In this document: in pieces, positions 6,186-13,155 of the stretch
Numbering within the stretch: the stretch's first letter is position 1
Layout: every line of letters begins with the position of its first letter
NCBI GenBank assembly: GCA_964412395.1
Contig: CAYPOY010000066.1
Coordinates: forward strand, 1 to 20,336
Direction: 5' to 3'
Source: CAYPOY01 sp964412395
GTDB taxonomy: Bacteria; Chloroflexota; Anaerolineae; B4-G1
Length of the DNA stretch: 20,336 nucleotides
Made by a program: the position numbers and the translations under genes
Notes under the pieces: generated by a model
Database searches by the model: none
Told to the model about the DNA's origin: nothing
What the model saw: the letters and a program-made list of their open reading frames with translations, nothing else

Positions 6186-6623
6186 ATGGTTGATTCAGTC
6201 TTTGTAGATGCCAACGTGCTAATGTACGCCGCCGGGGCCGCTCACCCGCTCAAGCAACCCTGTGTGGGCTTCCTGGAGGCCGTCGCGTGTGGGGAGATCG
6301 TCGCCCTGACGGATGCCGAGGTTTTACAGGAGATTCTTCACCGCTACTCGGCATTGAATCAGCGGGAACGGGCTATCGAGATCGTCCATCTATTCGTCAA
6401 GGTTGTGCCCGTGGTGTTGCCAATTACACTCGCCGATGTGGAGGGAGCGTTGGACGTTCACCGGCGGTATGCAAGGCTGCAAGCGCGAGACTCCCTTCAC
6501 GCGGCAGTGATGATGAACAACGGAATTCGACGTATTCTCTCAGCCGATCAGCATTTCGACGCCATTAGTGAGGTGCAACGCTTCGACCCAGTACTCTGGA
6601 CACAATTAAGAGCTACGTCCTGA
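6186..6623 (+). CDS. vapC: VapC-family PIN-domain toxin (ribonuclease)
   Basis: The 145-residue PIN domain has the usual acidic metal-binding set: Asp8 (FVDANVLMY), Glu45/Glu49 (TDAEVLQEI), Asp102 (ARDSLHAA) and Asp121 (ILSADQHFD). PIN toxins cut RNA, commonly tRNA or rRNA, and are held inactive by the VapB partner. The ORF looks intact. Its ATG overlaps the ancestral vapB stop (8-nt overlap), but the antitoxin upstream is broken at both ends and separated by the MITE. The toxin may therefore be unexpressed, tolerated through a mutation not obvious here, or neutralised by an antitoxin elsewhere. Confidence 0.85.
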   Translation: MVDSVFVDANVLMYAAGAAHPLKQPCVGFLEAVACGEIVALTDAEVLQEILHRYSALNQRERAIEIVHLFVKVVPVVLPITLADVEGALDVHRRYARLQARDSLHAAVMMNNGIRRILSADQHFDAISEVQRFDPVLWTQLRATS

Positions 6624-6641
6624 GTGGTGAGATGAGAGAAG

Positions 6642-6734
6642 CAAATCACGGCGATCATACTGGGGCGCGATGTCCTCAATAAATTGAAGTTGTTGTTGGA
6701 TGGCCCCGCTGCCGTGGCGCACGTATTCATCTGA
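6642..6734 (+). pseudogene. C-terminal fragment of a retropepsin-like (clan AA) aspartic protease
   Basis: After a stop at 6633-6635 the frame reads AIILGRDVLNKLKLLLDGP and ends in a TGA at 6732-6734. The ILGRDxLNxxxxxLDGP pattern is typical of the end of small bacterial retropepsin-like proteases. The Asp-Thr/Ser-Gly active-site half and any start codon are absent. It is a remnant only, which fits the decayed state of 4930-6740. Confidence 0.45.
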
Positions 6735-6757
6735 GACACTGTGGGACGACACTGACG

Positions 6758-7684
6758 ATGTGTACCGTTGCCCGTTCGATCAGCCGGCCGGTGAGAGAGC
6801 GATTGCGCTGGCTGCAGGAGGGCCACTTCGACGCCCGAGTGCTGGCCGTCTTCGAGCGTGCCTGCGACCTGGTCACCCCTGGCGGCGACGTAGTGGCGCT
6901 GGTGACTCCCCAGATCGGTGATGGGCCGCTTAATATCGTGGTGGATGGTACGGCGGGTGTCTTCGCCGGGGTTGACCCTGGCACGCCGGTGACGCTGGAG
7001 GGAGAGCGTCTCCAGGTCGGCGGGCTGCGGGTTGACCTGGGGGAGGCAGCGGCGTGGGAGCCTCGCCCGGATTGGGACGCGCTGCGGGCCCGGCGTGCCG
7101 TGATTGTGTCTCGCCTGCCGCTTCTACACGCTCTCTGCCTACGCCACGCTCCTGCCGGTAGCCTTATGGCGCTGCTGGAGACTCCCCTGCCCGGTGACGT
7201 GCCAGCCAGGGCTATCCTTTCCACTGCTCAAGAGGCCGCAGAGGCCCTGCGGGAGGGCTGGGGGAGCGACCGTGAACGGCTACAGGAGGGAGCGGCTGGA
7301 TTGGCCGGCCTGGGAGGTGGACTTACCCCCGCCGGTGACGACTTCCTCACCGGCGTGATGCTCTGGGCCTGGCTAGCTCATCCCACCCCCGCGTCCCCTT
7401 GCCGCACCATAGTCGAAGTGGCCGCCCCTCGCACTACGACCCTCTCTGCTGCTTTTCTGCAGGCTGCCGGCCGGGGGGAGTGCAGTGCCGCGTGGCACGC
7501 GCTGCTGGCGGCGCTGAGTGAAGGGCTCAACGAGGAGGATGAGGAGCAGGAGGCCAAGATCACGGTGGCTGTGCAGGAGGTCCTGGCCCACGGCGCGACC
7601 TCTGGCGCGGATGGCCTGGCCGGATTCCTTTGCCCTTCGCGCTTGGATTTCCAGACGCGTTCTAAGGCATTGCGGCAAAAATGA
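6758..7684 (+). CDS. DUF2877 / AllH-like protein
   Basis: The 308-residue protein carries the DUF2877 signature GLGGGLTPAGDDFLTG (about 184-199), and near its end HGATSGADGLAGFL. DUF2877 includes AllH, a subunit linked to oxamate carbamoyltransferase in allantoin breakdown, acting with FdrA and AllG. Neither partner is visible here, so a role in purine or ureide metabolism is only a family hint. ATG 6758 is the first start in frame; its ribosome site is weak. The last ~15 residues (from about PSRLDF) run into the repeat element between this gene and lon, which also supplies the TGA, so the natural C-terminus may have been altered. No operon partner lies on this strand. Confidence 0.7.
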   Translation: MCTVARSISRPVRERLRWLQEGHFDARVLAVFERACDLVTPGGDVVALVTPQIGDGPLNIVVDGTAGVFAGVDPGTPVTLEGERLQVGGLRVDLGEAAAWEPRPDWDALRARRAVIVSRLPLLHALCLRHAPAGSLMALLETPLPGDVPARAILSTAQEAAEALREGWGSDRERLQEGAAGLAGLGGGLTPAGDDFLTGVMLWAWLAHPTPASPCRTIVEVAAPRTTTLSAAFLQAAGRGECSAAWHALLAALSEGLNEEDEEQEAKITVAVQEVLAHGATSGADGLAGFLCPSRLDFQTRSKALRQK

Positions 7685-7802
7685 CACGTTGGCCCTCCCA
7701 AGCTCCCAGCCCCCGTCCCGGGGGCGGATTCGCGGGGCAAATCTCGCCCGAGACGGGGGCTTTGAGCGGGAAAATGCGATTTTTACCCCAATGCGTTCTA
7801 AG
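7657..7802. repeat. MITE-like inverted repeat element between convergent genes
   Basis: Outer arms GCATTGCGGCAAAAAT (7667-7682) and ATTTTTACCCCAATGC (7779-7794) pair at 14 of 16 positions. Inner arms AGCCCCCGTC (7708-7717) and GACGGGGGCT (7752-7761) pair perfectly. A 10-bp direct repeat, GCGTTCTAAG, brackets the whole (7657-7666 and 7793-7802). The left outer arm holds the first base of the DUF2877 stop TGA (7682-7684), and the right direct repeat contains the lon stop TAG (7798-7800). It could act as a bidirectional terminator in this convergent gap. Whether it ever moved is unproven. Confidence 0.6.
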
Positions 7803-10251
7803 ACTCGCGTTGGCGCGGCGGGGATGGGGCTGGCAGCAGTGCCTCCGTGATCACATCGTCCATTTGCTCAGCCAGGATGATGTTTACACCACGCTTTACT
7901 CGTCGGGGGATTTCAACGAGGTCCTTCTTGTTGCGCTTCGGAATGATGATGGTCTTGAGCCCAGCCCGATATGCTGTTAGCATCTTCTCCTTGAGGCCGC
8001 CGACGGGCAACACACGGCCGCGCAGCGTGATCTCGCCTGTCATACCTATGTCGTGGTGCACGGGGCGACCAGTGAAGGCGGAGATGAGCGCTGTGGCGAT
8101 GGTGATGCCGGCCGATGGGCCGTCCTTGGGGATCGCCCCCTCCGGCAGGTGGATATGGATGTCGGTTTTTTCGAAAACGTCAGGTTTGATGTCGAAATCC
8201 TTGCTGCGGGAGCGGGTGTAACTCAACGCCGCCTGTGCCGATTCCTGCATCACCTCACCCAACTGACCGGTCAGCAACAAGTTGCCTTTGCCGGGCATCA
8301 GCACCACCTCCACGGGCACCAGATCGCCCCCCCCCTCAGTCCACGCTACGCCGGTGGCGATGCCGACCCCATCTTGCTCCTCCGCCAGGCCATGGATAAA
8401 CTGTGGCGGGCCGAGGTAACGGGCGAGCGAGCGAGCCGTGATACGATGTGAAGGCGAGCCCCCCTCGGCCAGGCGGCGGGCGATCTTGCGACAGATGCTA
8501 GCAACCTCGCGCTCGAGGTTGCGCACACCGGCCTCGTAGGTGTATTCGCGGATGAGGGCCTGCAGCGCACCGTCAGTGAAGGTGATGGGGGTATCTGTTA
8601 GACCGTGCTCTTCCAGTTGGCGCGGGATCAGAAAACGGCGCGCAATCTCCAACTTCTCCTCGTCAATATAGCCGGGGAACTCGATCACCTCCATGCGATC
8701 TCGCAAAGCCGGTGGAATGGGATCGAGAATATTGGCCGTGGTGATAAACAAAACCTTTGAAAGGTCGTAGGGCACCTCGAGATAGTGATCGGAGAAGGCG
8801 TGATTCTGCTCGCGATCCAGCACCTCGAGCAGGGCTGCAGACGGGTCACCGCGAAAGTCCAGCCCTATCTTGTCCACCTCGTCGAGCATGAACAGGGGGT
8901 TGATCGTGCCGGCCCGCCGCATAGTTTGGATAATGCGACCGGGCAGCGAGCCGATGTAGGTACGGCGGTGGCCCCGAATCTCCGCCTCGTCCCGCACCCC
9001 GCCCAGGCTCACGCGGACGAACTTGCGCCCCAGGGCCTCGGCGATGGACTGCCCCAGCGAGGTTTTGCCGGTGCCGGGCGGCCCCACGAAGCAGAGGATC
9101 GGGCTGTGCATCTTGTCGGCTGCCAGACGCCGCACCGCGATGTATTCCAGGATGCGCTCCTTGGCCTTGGGCAGCCCGTAGTGACGCGATTCCAGCACTT
9201 TCTCCACGTGCTTGACGTCCAGATCGTCCTCGGTGGTCTCCGACCACGGTAGTTCGATCAGCCAGTCGAGATAGGTGCGGATTATGCCAGTCTCGGGTGA
9301 CATCGGCGGCATGGACGCCAGCCGGTCGAGTTCCTTATTGACCCGAGCGAGCACCTCGTCGGGCAACTCCATCTCGGCGACTCTTTCGCGCAGTTCGTTG
9401 ACTTCCTGTGTGTAGACGTCGGCTTCGCCTAACTCGCTTTGGATGACCTTCATCTGTTCACGCAGGAAGTACTCGCGTTGGGTCTTGTCCAATTCCTGCT
9501 GCACCTGCGAGTGGATGCGATCCTCCAATTCGAGCACGTCCAGTTCCTTGGCCAACAGGACGCTCACGCGCTGCAGCCGCGCAGCGATGTCAATGGTCTC
9601 TAACACCTCCTGTCGCTCAGCCACTTCCAGGTCCAACGCCTGGGCCGTCAGGTCGGCTAGCCAGCCTGGCTCATCTATGTTCATGGCGAAGACGTAGGCG
9701 TCTTCGGGCAAGTTGCGATTTAACTGCACAACTTTCTCGAAAAGCGCCAGCACTGCCCGCATCAGCGCCTCGGTGAGCGGAGTCTCTTCCATCGCTTCGT
9801 AGATGGGCAGGGCACGCACGCGGATGTAGGGCTCCAGGTGGACGTATTCGACGATCTGTACGCGTTGGAGCCCCTGACTCAGCACGCTGATGGTGCCGTC
9901 GGGTATGCGCAACATGCGGCCGATGTCCACCTCGGTACCGAAGGTGAAGAGATCCTCAGGGCCTGGCTCCACGATGTCCGCATCCCGCTGAGCGACGGTG
10001 ATGAGTGGCTCGCCTTGCTCGATCGCCACCTCGATGGCCTCTATCGAGCGGTCTCGCCCGACGAAGAGCGGCGTGACCATGCGGGGGAACATCACCATGT
10101 CGCGCAGTGGCAAAAGCGGCGCTTCGATGACTTCACCCGGAGATTCGTGCAGAACCTCTTCCTCAAAATCCATATCCTCCAGGGAAAACGGTACTCCGCG
10201 GGGCCATCCCATCTGCGGCCAAAAATCCCGAAACGTTCTATCCCACATCAT
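7798..10251 (-). CDS. lon: ATP-dependent protease Lon
   Basis: This is a complete 817-residue LonA-type protease that degrades misfolded and regulatory proteins in the cytoplasm as a hexamer. An extended N-terminus (about 45 residues) precedes the Lon N-domain (LPLRDMVMFPRMVTPLFVGR, 47-66). The helical region follows, then the AAA+ domain with Walker A GPPGTGKT (390-397) and Walker B MLDEVD (455-460). The protease domain has catalytic Ser713 (KDGPSAG) and Lys754 (VGGLKEK). ATG 10251 is preceded by AGGA about 9 nt upstream. It starts 13 nt after the folC stop, so the two are probably co-transcribed. The last codons run into the convergent repeat element. Confidence 0.97.
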   Translation of the reverse strand: MMWDRTFRDFWPQMGWPRGVPFSLEDMDFEEEVLHESPGEVIEAPLLPLRDMVMFPRMVTPLFVGRDRSIEAIEVAIEQGEPLITVAQRDADIVEPGPEDLFTFGTEVDIGRMLRIPDGTISVLSQGLQRVQIVEYVHLEPYIRVRALPIYEAMEETPLTEALMRAVLALFEKVVQLNRNLPEDAYVFAMNIDEPGWLADLTAQALDLEVAERQEVLETIDIAARLQRVSVLLAKELDVLELEDRIHSQVQQELDKTQREYFLREQMKVIQSELGEADVYTQEVNELRERVAEMELPDEVLARVNKELDRLASMPPMSPETGIIRTYLDWLIELPWSETTEDDLDVKHVEKVLESRHYGLPKAKERILEYIAVRRLAADKMHSPILCFVGPPGTGKTSLGQSIAEALGRKFVRVSLGGVRDEAEIRGHRRTYIGSLPGRIIQTMRRAGTINPLFMLDEVDKIGLDFRGDPSAALLEVLDREQNHAFSDHYLEVPYDLSKVLFITTANILDPIPPALRDRMEVIEFPGYIDEEKLEIARRFLIPRQLEEHGLTDTPITFTDGALQALIREYTYEAGVRNLEREVASICRKIARRLAEGGSPSHRITARSLARYLGPPQFIHGLAEEQDGVGIATGVAWTEGGGDLVPVEVVLMPGKGNLLLTGQLGEVMQESAQAALSYTRSRSKDFDIKPDVFEKTDIHIHLPEGAIPKDGPSAGITIATALISAFTGRPVHHDIGMTGEITLRGRVLPVGGLKEKMLTAYRAGLKTIIIPKRNKKDLVEIPRRVKRGVNIILAEQMDDVITEALLPAPSPPRQRES

Positions 10252-10264
10252 ACTCTCTTCCTAG

Positions 10265-11629
10265 TCAGGTTTCTTCTTCCTCGTCATTGTCCGGCAGTGG
10301 GGCCCCGGTGTAGCGCGCCCACTCTTCGCGGGCGTCGGCGACGAGATGGATGGACCCGGTCGCCAGCAGGCCGTTGCCCGGATCCATCGCCGCCAGCCCA
10401 CGCTGGAGCGATTTCCTCACGTTCACGCTGACCTCTGCCCCGCCTCCCACCGAGGCGACGACATCGGCCAACTCAACCGGCGCTGCCGCTCGAGGATGGT
10501 CGGAGCGGGTGACGATAGTGTACTCGCTGATCGGCAGGAGCACCTGCAGTATCTCGGCGATGTCTTTGTCGGCCGAAGCGCCGAAGATCAGCACCCAGCG
10601 TTGGTCGGGGAACCATTCTTCCAATGCCTTGCGTAACACTTGCGCCGAGTAGGGATTATGCGCACCGTCTGCGACCACCAACGGCTCGCGACTGAGGATC
10701 TCCAGCCGCCCTGGCCAGCGGACGTTGTGGAGCCCCTCATGTACGGCTTCGACGGGGATGCGGAAGCCTCGCTGGCGCATGATATACAGCGCAGCGATGG
10801 CGCTGGTAGCGTTCTCCAGTTGATGGCGGCCTAACAGGGGGATCCAGTATTCCCCGTCCAATTCCGAGCCGCCGCCAGAAATGCGCCGGGCGGTGAAAAC
10901 CTGGCCGTCCAGGTCTGCGGGACCGGGGTCATAATCCCAGTCACGGCCAATCTCTGTGAGCGGCGCTTCTCGTTCCCGGCTGACCGTTTCGAGCACTTTG
11001 ATCGCTTCGGCCCGCTGCGGCGCGCTCACAGCCGGGATGCCGGGCTTGATGATGCCGGCTTTCTCGTAAGCGATCGCGGCCAGTGTGTTGCCCAGCAGAT
11101 AGGTGTGCTCTAGACTGAGTGAGGTAATGACCGATACCTCAGGCGTCAAGACGTTGGTGGCGTCGAGCCGGCCACCTAATCCCACCTCGACGACAGCCAC
11201 ATCCACCCCGGCGCGGGCAAAGTATAGGAAGCCGATGGCAGTGATGGCTTCGAAGTAAGTCACGCCGGGCGTGCGTTCAATCAGCGGGCGGACTTCCTCC
11301 ACCAGCGCGACGACTTTCTGCCGTGCGATCTTCTGCCTATTCATCTGGATGCGCTCGCGGAAGGTGTGCATGTGAGGCGAGGTGTAGAAGCCGGTATGAT
11401 AGCCGGCTGCCCGCAGGCAGGCCTCGCTCATTGCCGCTGTAGAGCCTTTGCCCTTGGTGCCGGCGATGTGCACCGCCGGGAAGCGGGTGTGTGGGTTGCC
11501 CATAGCCGCCAGCAGTCGCTCGACCCGCGAAAGATCGAACGTTTCGGGCGTATAACGCTCAATGCGCGTCTTTTCGTAGTCCGCGAGGCTGTAAAGATAG
11601 GCGATAGTCTCTGAGTAGTTCATCGTCAC
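10265..11629 (-). CDS. folC: folylpolyglutamate synthase / dihydrofolate synthase
   Basis: The 454-residue Mur-ligase-family enzyme adds glutamate to folates, and in bifunctional forms to dihydropteroate, using ATP. The P-loop GTKGKGST is at 57-64, followed by the family stretches GFYTSPHMHTFRERI and VGLGGRLDATNVL. The Mur-type C-terminal domain shows ADGAHNP. Whether it has dihydrofolate synthase activity cannot be judged from sequence. The start is GTG 11629 or ATG 11623, two codons later. Neither has a ribosome site, but a promoter only ~13 nt upstream suggests a near-leaderless message. lon follows 13 nt downstream. Confidence 0.92.
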   Translation of the reverse strand: MTMNYSETIAYLYSLADYEKTRIERYTPETFDLSRVERLLAAMGNPHTRFPAVHIAGTKGKGSTAAMSEACLRAAGYHTGFYTSPHMHTFRERIQMNRQKIARQKVVALVEEVRPLIERTPGVTYFEAITAIGFLYFARAGVDVAVVEVGLGGRLDATNVLTPEVSVITSLSLEHTYLLGNTLAAIAYEKAGIIKPGIPAVSAPQRAEAIKVLETVSREREAPLTEIGRDWDYDPGPADLDGQVFTARRISGGGSELDGEYWIPLLGRHQLENATSAIAALYIMRQRGFRIPVEAVHEGLHNVRWPGRLEILSREPLVVADGAHNPYSAQVLRKALEEWFPDQRWVLIFGASADKDIAEILQVLLPISEYTIVTRSDHPRAAAPVELADVVASVGGGAEVSVNVRKSLQRGLAAMDPGNGLLATGSIHLVADAREEWARYTGAPLPDNDEEEET

Positions 11630-11641
11630 AATCGGGTGCGG

Positions 11642-11669
11642 ATTGTACTCTTTTTCCTGGGAAATGCAA
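11642..11669 (-). promoter_or_regulatory. promoter of folC(-lon), near-leaderless
   Basis: On the minus strand, TTGCAT (11669-11664) and TACAAT (11647-11642) lie 16 nt apart, with 4 of 6 and 5 of 6 consensus matches. The start site would fall around 11635, leaving only ~6-12 nt before GTG 11629/ATG 11623. That agrees with the absence of a Shine-Dalgarno sequence. Confidence 0.4.
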
Positions 11670-11690
11670 GTTCGGTACCTAACCCCCCGG

Positions 11691-11715
11691 CCCCCTTCCC
11701 TGAGAGGGAAGGGGG
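11691..11715. repeat. perfect 11-bp hairpin in the folC-lipoprotein gap
   Basis: CCCCCTTCCCT (11691-11701), loop GAG, AGGGAAGGGGG (11705-11715). A second hairpin of similar composition lies 58 bp further on (11773-11790). Such C/G-rich palindromes are common dispersed repeats in environmental bacterial genomes. No T tract follows. Confidence 0.7.
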
Positions 11716-11772
11716 AGTCAAGGCGGCCTGCTGCCGTTGACGACGCTGGCGCTGACCCCCCTCTCCTCCCCT

Positions 11773-11790
11773 CCCCTCCTCGGGGAGGGG
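11773..11790. repeat. second C/G palindrome upstream of the lipoprotein gene
   Basis: CCCCTCC (11773-11779), loop TCGG, GGAGGGG (11784-11790), embedded in a longer C-then-G-rich block (11757-11802). It lies upstream of the lipoprotein promoter and separates it from folC. Confidence 0.65.
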
Positions 11791-11815
11791 CCGGGGGAGG
11801 GGTCCAATTTACCAG

Positions 11816-11845
11816 TTTACCAATCTACCAACATTGTGGTATACT
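11816..11845 (+). promoter_or_regulatory. probable promoter of the lipoprotein gene
   Basis: TTTACC (11816-11821) and TATACT (11840-11845) are 18 nt apart. The -10 is strong and the -35 modest. The start would be near 11852, about 26 nt before TTG 11878, leaving room for the GGAGGAGG ribosome site. The -35 overlaps an ACCAATCT-type repeat. Confidence 0.4.
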
Positions 11846-11877
11846 TCCGCCCGAATTCTAACTGGAGGAGGGTTGCT

Positions 11878-13146
11878 TTGCGGATTCGGCACATCCTGTT
11901 GGCAGCAGCGATGCTTGGATTGGCGCTGACACTGACCGCTTGTGGAGAAAAGCCGTTGCTGAGCGAAGTCTCATTCTCCACAGACCTCATCACACCCAAT
12001 GCAGACCACGACACAGACGTACTGGTGATCACGTACAACCTGGCCCGCAGCGCGGAGGTCTCGATCTACTTCGAGGATCGGGACGGAAACCGCTACTACT
12101 TCCGTGACCACGTCCACCACGGCCCTTCCGTCGAAGAGCCTTACCAGGTCTACTTCGCCGGTGTGGTGGATGGCTACGTGTTGCCCGGCGAGCAGTTCGA
12201 GGGGTTCACGGTGGAGAAGCGTGTGTTGCAGGACGGCGTCTATACCTGGGTGATGGAGGCGACCGATGCAGGAGGCATCACCGAGCGGGTCACCGGCACA
12301 CTTACCATCGCCGACGCCGACGCGGGCCTGCCGGAACTGCGCGGCTTCAGCGTCTACCCGCCGGTTTTCAGCCCCAATCGGGACAGCATCGCCGACCGAG
12401 CGACGATTAACGTGGACCTCAAGAAGGACGTGGAAGAATTGACTGTCTACCTGGAGGGGGAGGACAGGGTGCGCTACCACGTGATGGAGAAGGAGACGGT
12501 CACACAGCTCAATGAGGCCGGTTGGCACGAGTTCGACTACGACGCCGGGGTGGATCATGGAGCGGACCCGCCGCCTGATGGCACGTACACCGTGACCATG
12601 CAAGCACGGGATGCGGTAGGGCAGTGGACGATGGCAACCGGCACGCTGACCATCGAGAACGGCGGGGTGCCGCGGGCATATATCTTCAACGGTGAGGTGG
12701 AATGGTCGGCGGGGACCATCCCGCTGGGCGACACGCTCTATTTCACGTTGACGGTTGAAAACGACAGCGTCGTGCCCATCCGTACCAGCGGCCCCCCTCC
12801 GGGCACGGTGTACGACAGCGACCAGAACTATGCCACCCTGGGCGAGTACGAACAGTCGGGTGCGTTTCGGGTGGGCATCCACTGTGAGACCAGCCCCACA
12901 GACCACCCCTGGCGTTGGGCGGTGGGCGGGCCGGACGATCTGGTGGAGATGGTGGAGAGTGGCGAGAGCTACTTCTACCTGCCAGCCGGCGAACGGGCGC
13001 TCGTCACCGGCGGCATCCGCTTCGTGGATGTGGTCGAGGCTCGCAACCCACAATATTGCTACGCCTCGCTGATCCACGAGGACGTGGAGATCTCGATGGT
13101 CAACTTCCGGGTGGATCCCGTGTTCCTGCGCATCCAGGTGCCGTAA
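11878..13146 (+). CDS. lipoprotein with Ig-like (FlgD-type) domains
   Basis: TTG 11878 follows a strong GGAGGAGGG site and gives an ideal lipoprotein signal, MRIRHILLAAAMLGLALTLTAC, cleaved before the Cys of LTAC. Longer starts upstream would put the repeat region into the protein and hide the signal. The 422-residue product should be anchored at the outside of the cell membrane. Two tandem beta-sandwich units resemble FlgD/CHU-type Ig domains: one runs from SFSTDLITPNADHDTD to GTLTIADAD, the other from FSVYPPVFSPNRDS to GTLTIENGG. A third C-terminal beta-rich domain resembles protease-inhibitor-like or structural folds (SLIHEDVEISMVNFRVDP). It has no catalytic motif; a binding or structural role is likely. 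It converges on the Mo-subunit gene with a 9-nt gap. Confidence 0.75.
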   Translation: MRIRHILLAAAMLGLALTLTACGEKPLLSEVSFSTDLITPNADHDTDVLVITYNLARSAEVSIYFEDRDGNRYYFRDHVHHGPSVEEPYQVYFAGVVDGYVLPGEQFEGFTVEKRVLQDGVYTWVMEATDAGGITERVTGTLTIADADAGLPELRGFSVYPPVFSPNRDSIADRATINVDLKKDVEELTVYLEGEDRVRYHVMEKETVTQLNEAGWHEFDYDAGVDHGADPPPDGTYTVTMQARDAVGQWTMATGTLTIENGGVPRAYIFNGEVEWSAGTIPLGDTLYFTLTVENDSVVPIRTSGPPPGTVYDSDQNYATLGEYEQSGAFRVGIHCETSPTDHPWRWAVGGPDDLVEMVESGESYFYLPAGERALVTGGIRFVDVVEARNPQYCYASLIHEDVEISMVNFRVDPVFLRIQVP

Positions 13147-13155
13147 TCTACCAAT

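Larger units (their letters stand above)
5831..6193 (+). pseudogene. vapB: vapB-like ribbon-helix-helix antitoxin, beheaded and split by a MITE
   Basis: From 5831 the frame +1 relative to the SIS ORF reads TYHRLDEIARQRNRSVG followed by ALIREAI. This is the helix-turn-helix portion of a MetJ/Arc/CopG antitoxin with the usual LIREAI motif. It continues with a toxin-binding tail to MERES at 6010. The N-terminal beta strand and start codon are absent: upstream the frame is SIS sequence. The only in-frame start is GTG 5876, which would skip the DNA-binding strand. At 6016 a 151-bp MITE intervenes and the frame ends at 6074-6076. If the MITE and one TAGAA are removed, the tail becomes VEEIAPDG with a TGA at 6191-6193, overlapping the vapC start by 8 nt. 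That is the normal layout of such pairs. Confidence 0.75.

Noticed and set aside
11737..11877. A longer N-terminus for the lipoprotein starting at 11737
   Set aside because: It would translate C/G palindromes and the promoter, and would bury the lipoprotein signal; TTG 11878 has a strong ribosome site.
11971..13077. Long antisense ORF of 368 codons opposite the lipoprotein gene
   Set aside because: The opposite strand has a clear lipoprotein signal, ribosome site and Ig-like domains; the antisense product is His/Arg-rich with no motif. Such shadows are common in GC-rich DNA. The same holds for the plus-strand ORFs opposite the BNR, ABC, Lon and Mo-subunit genes.
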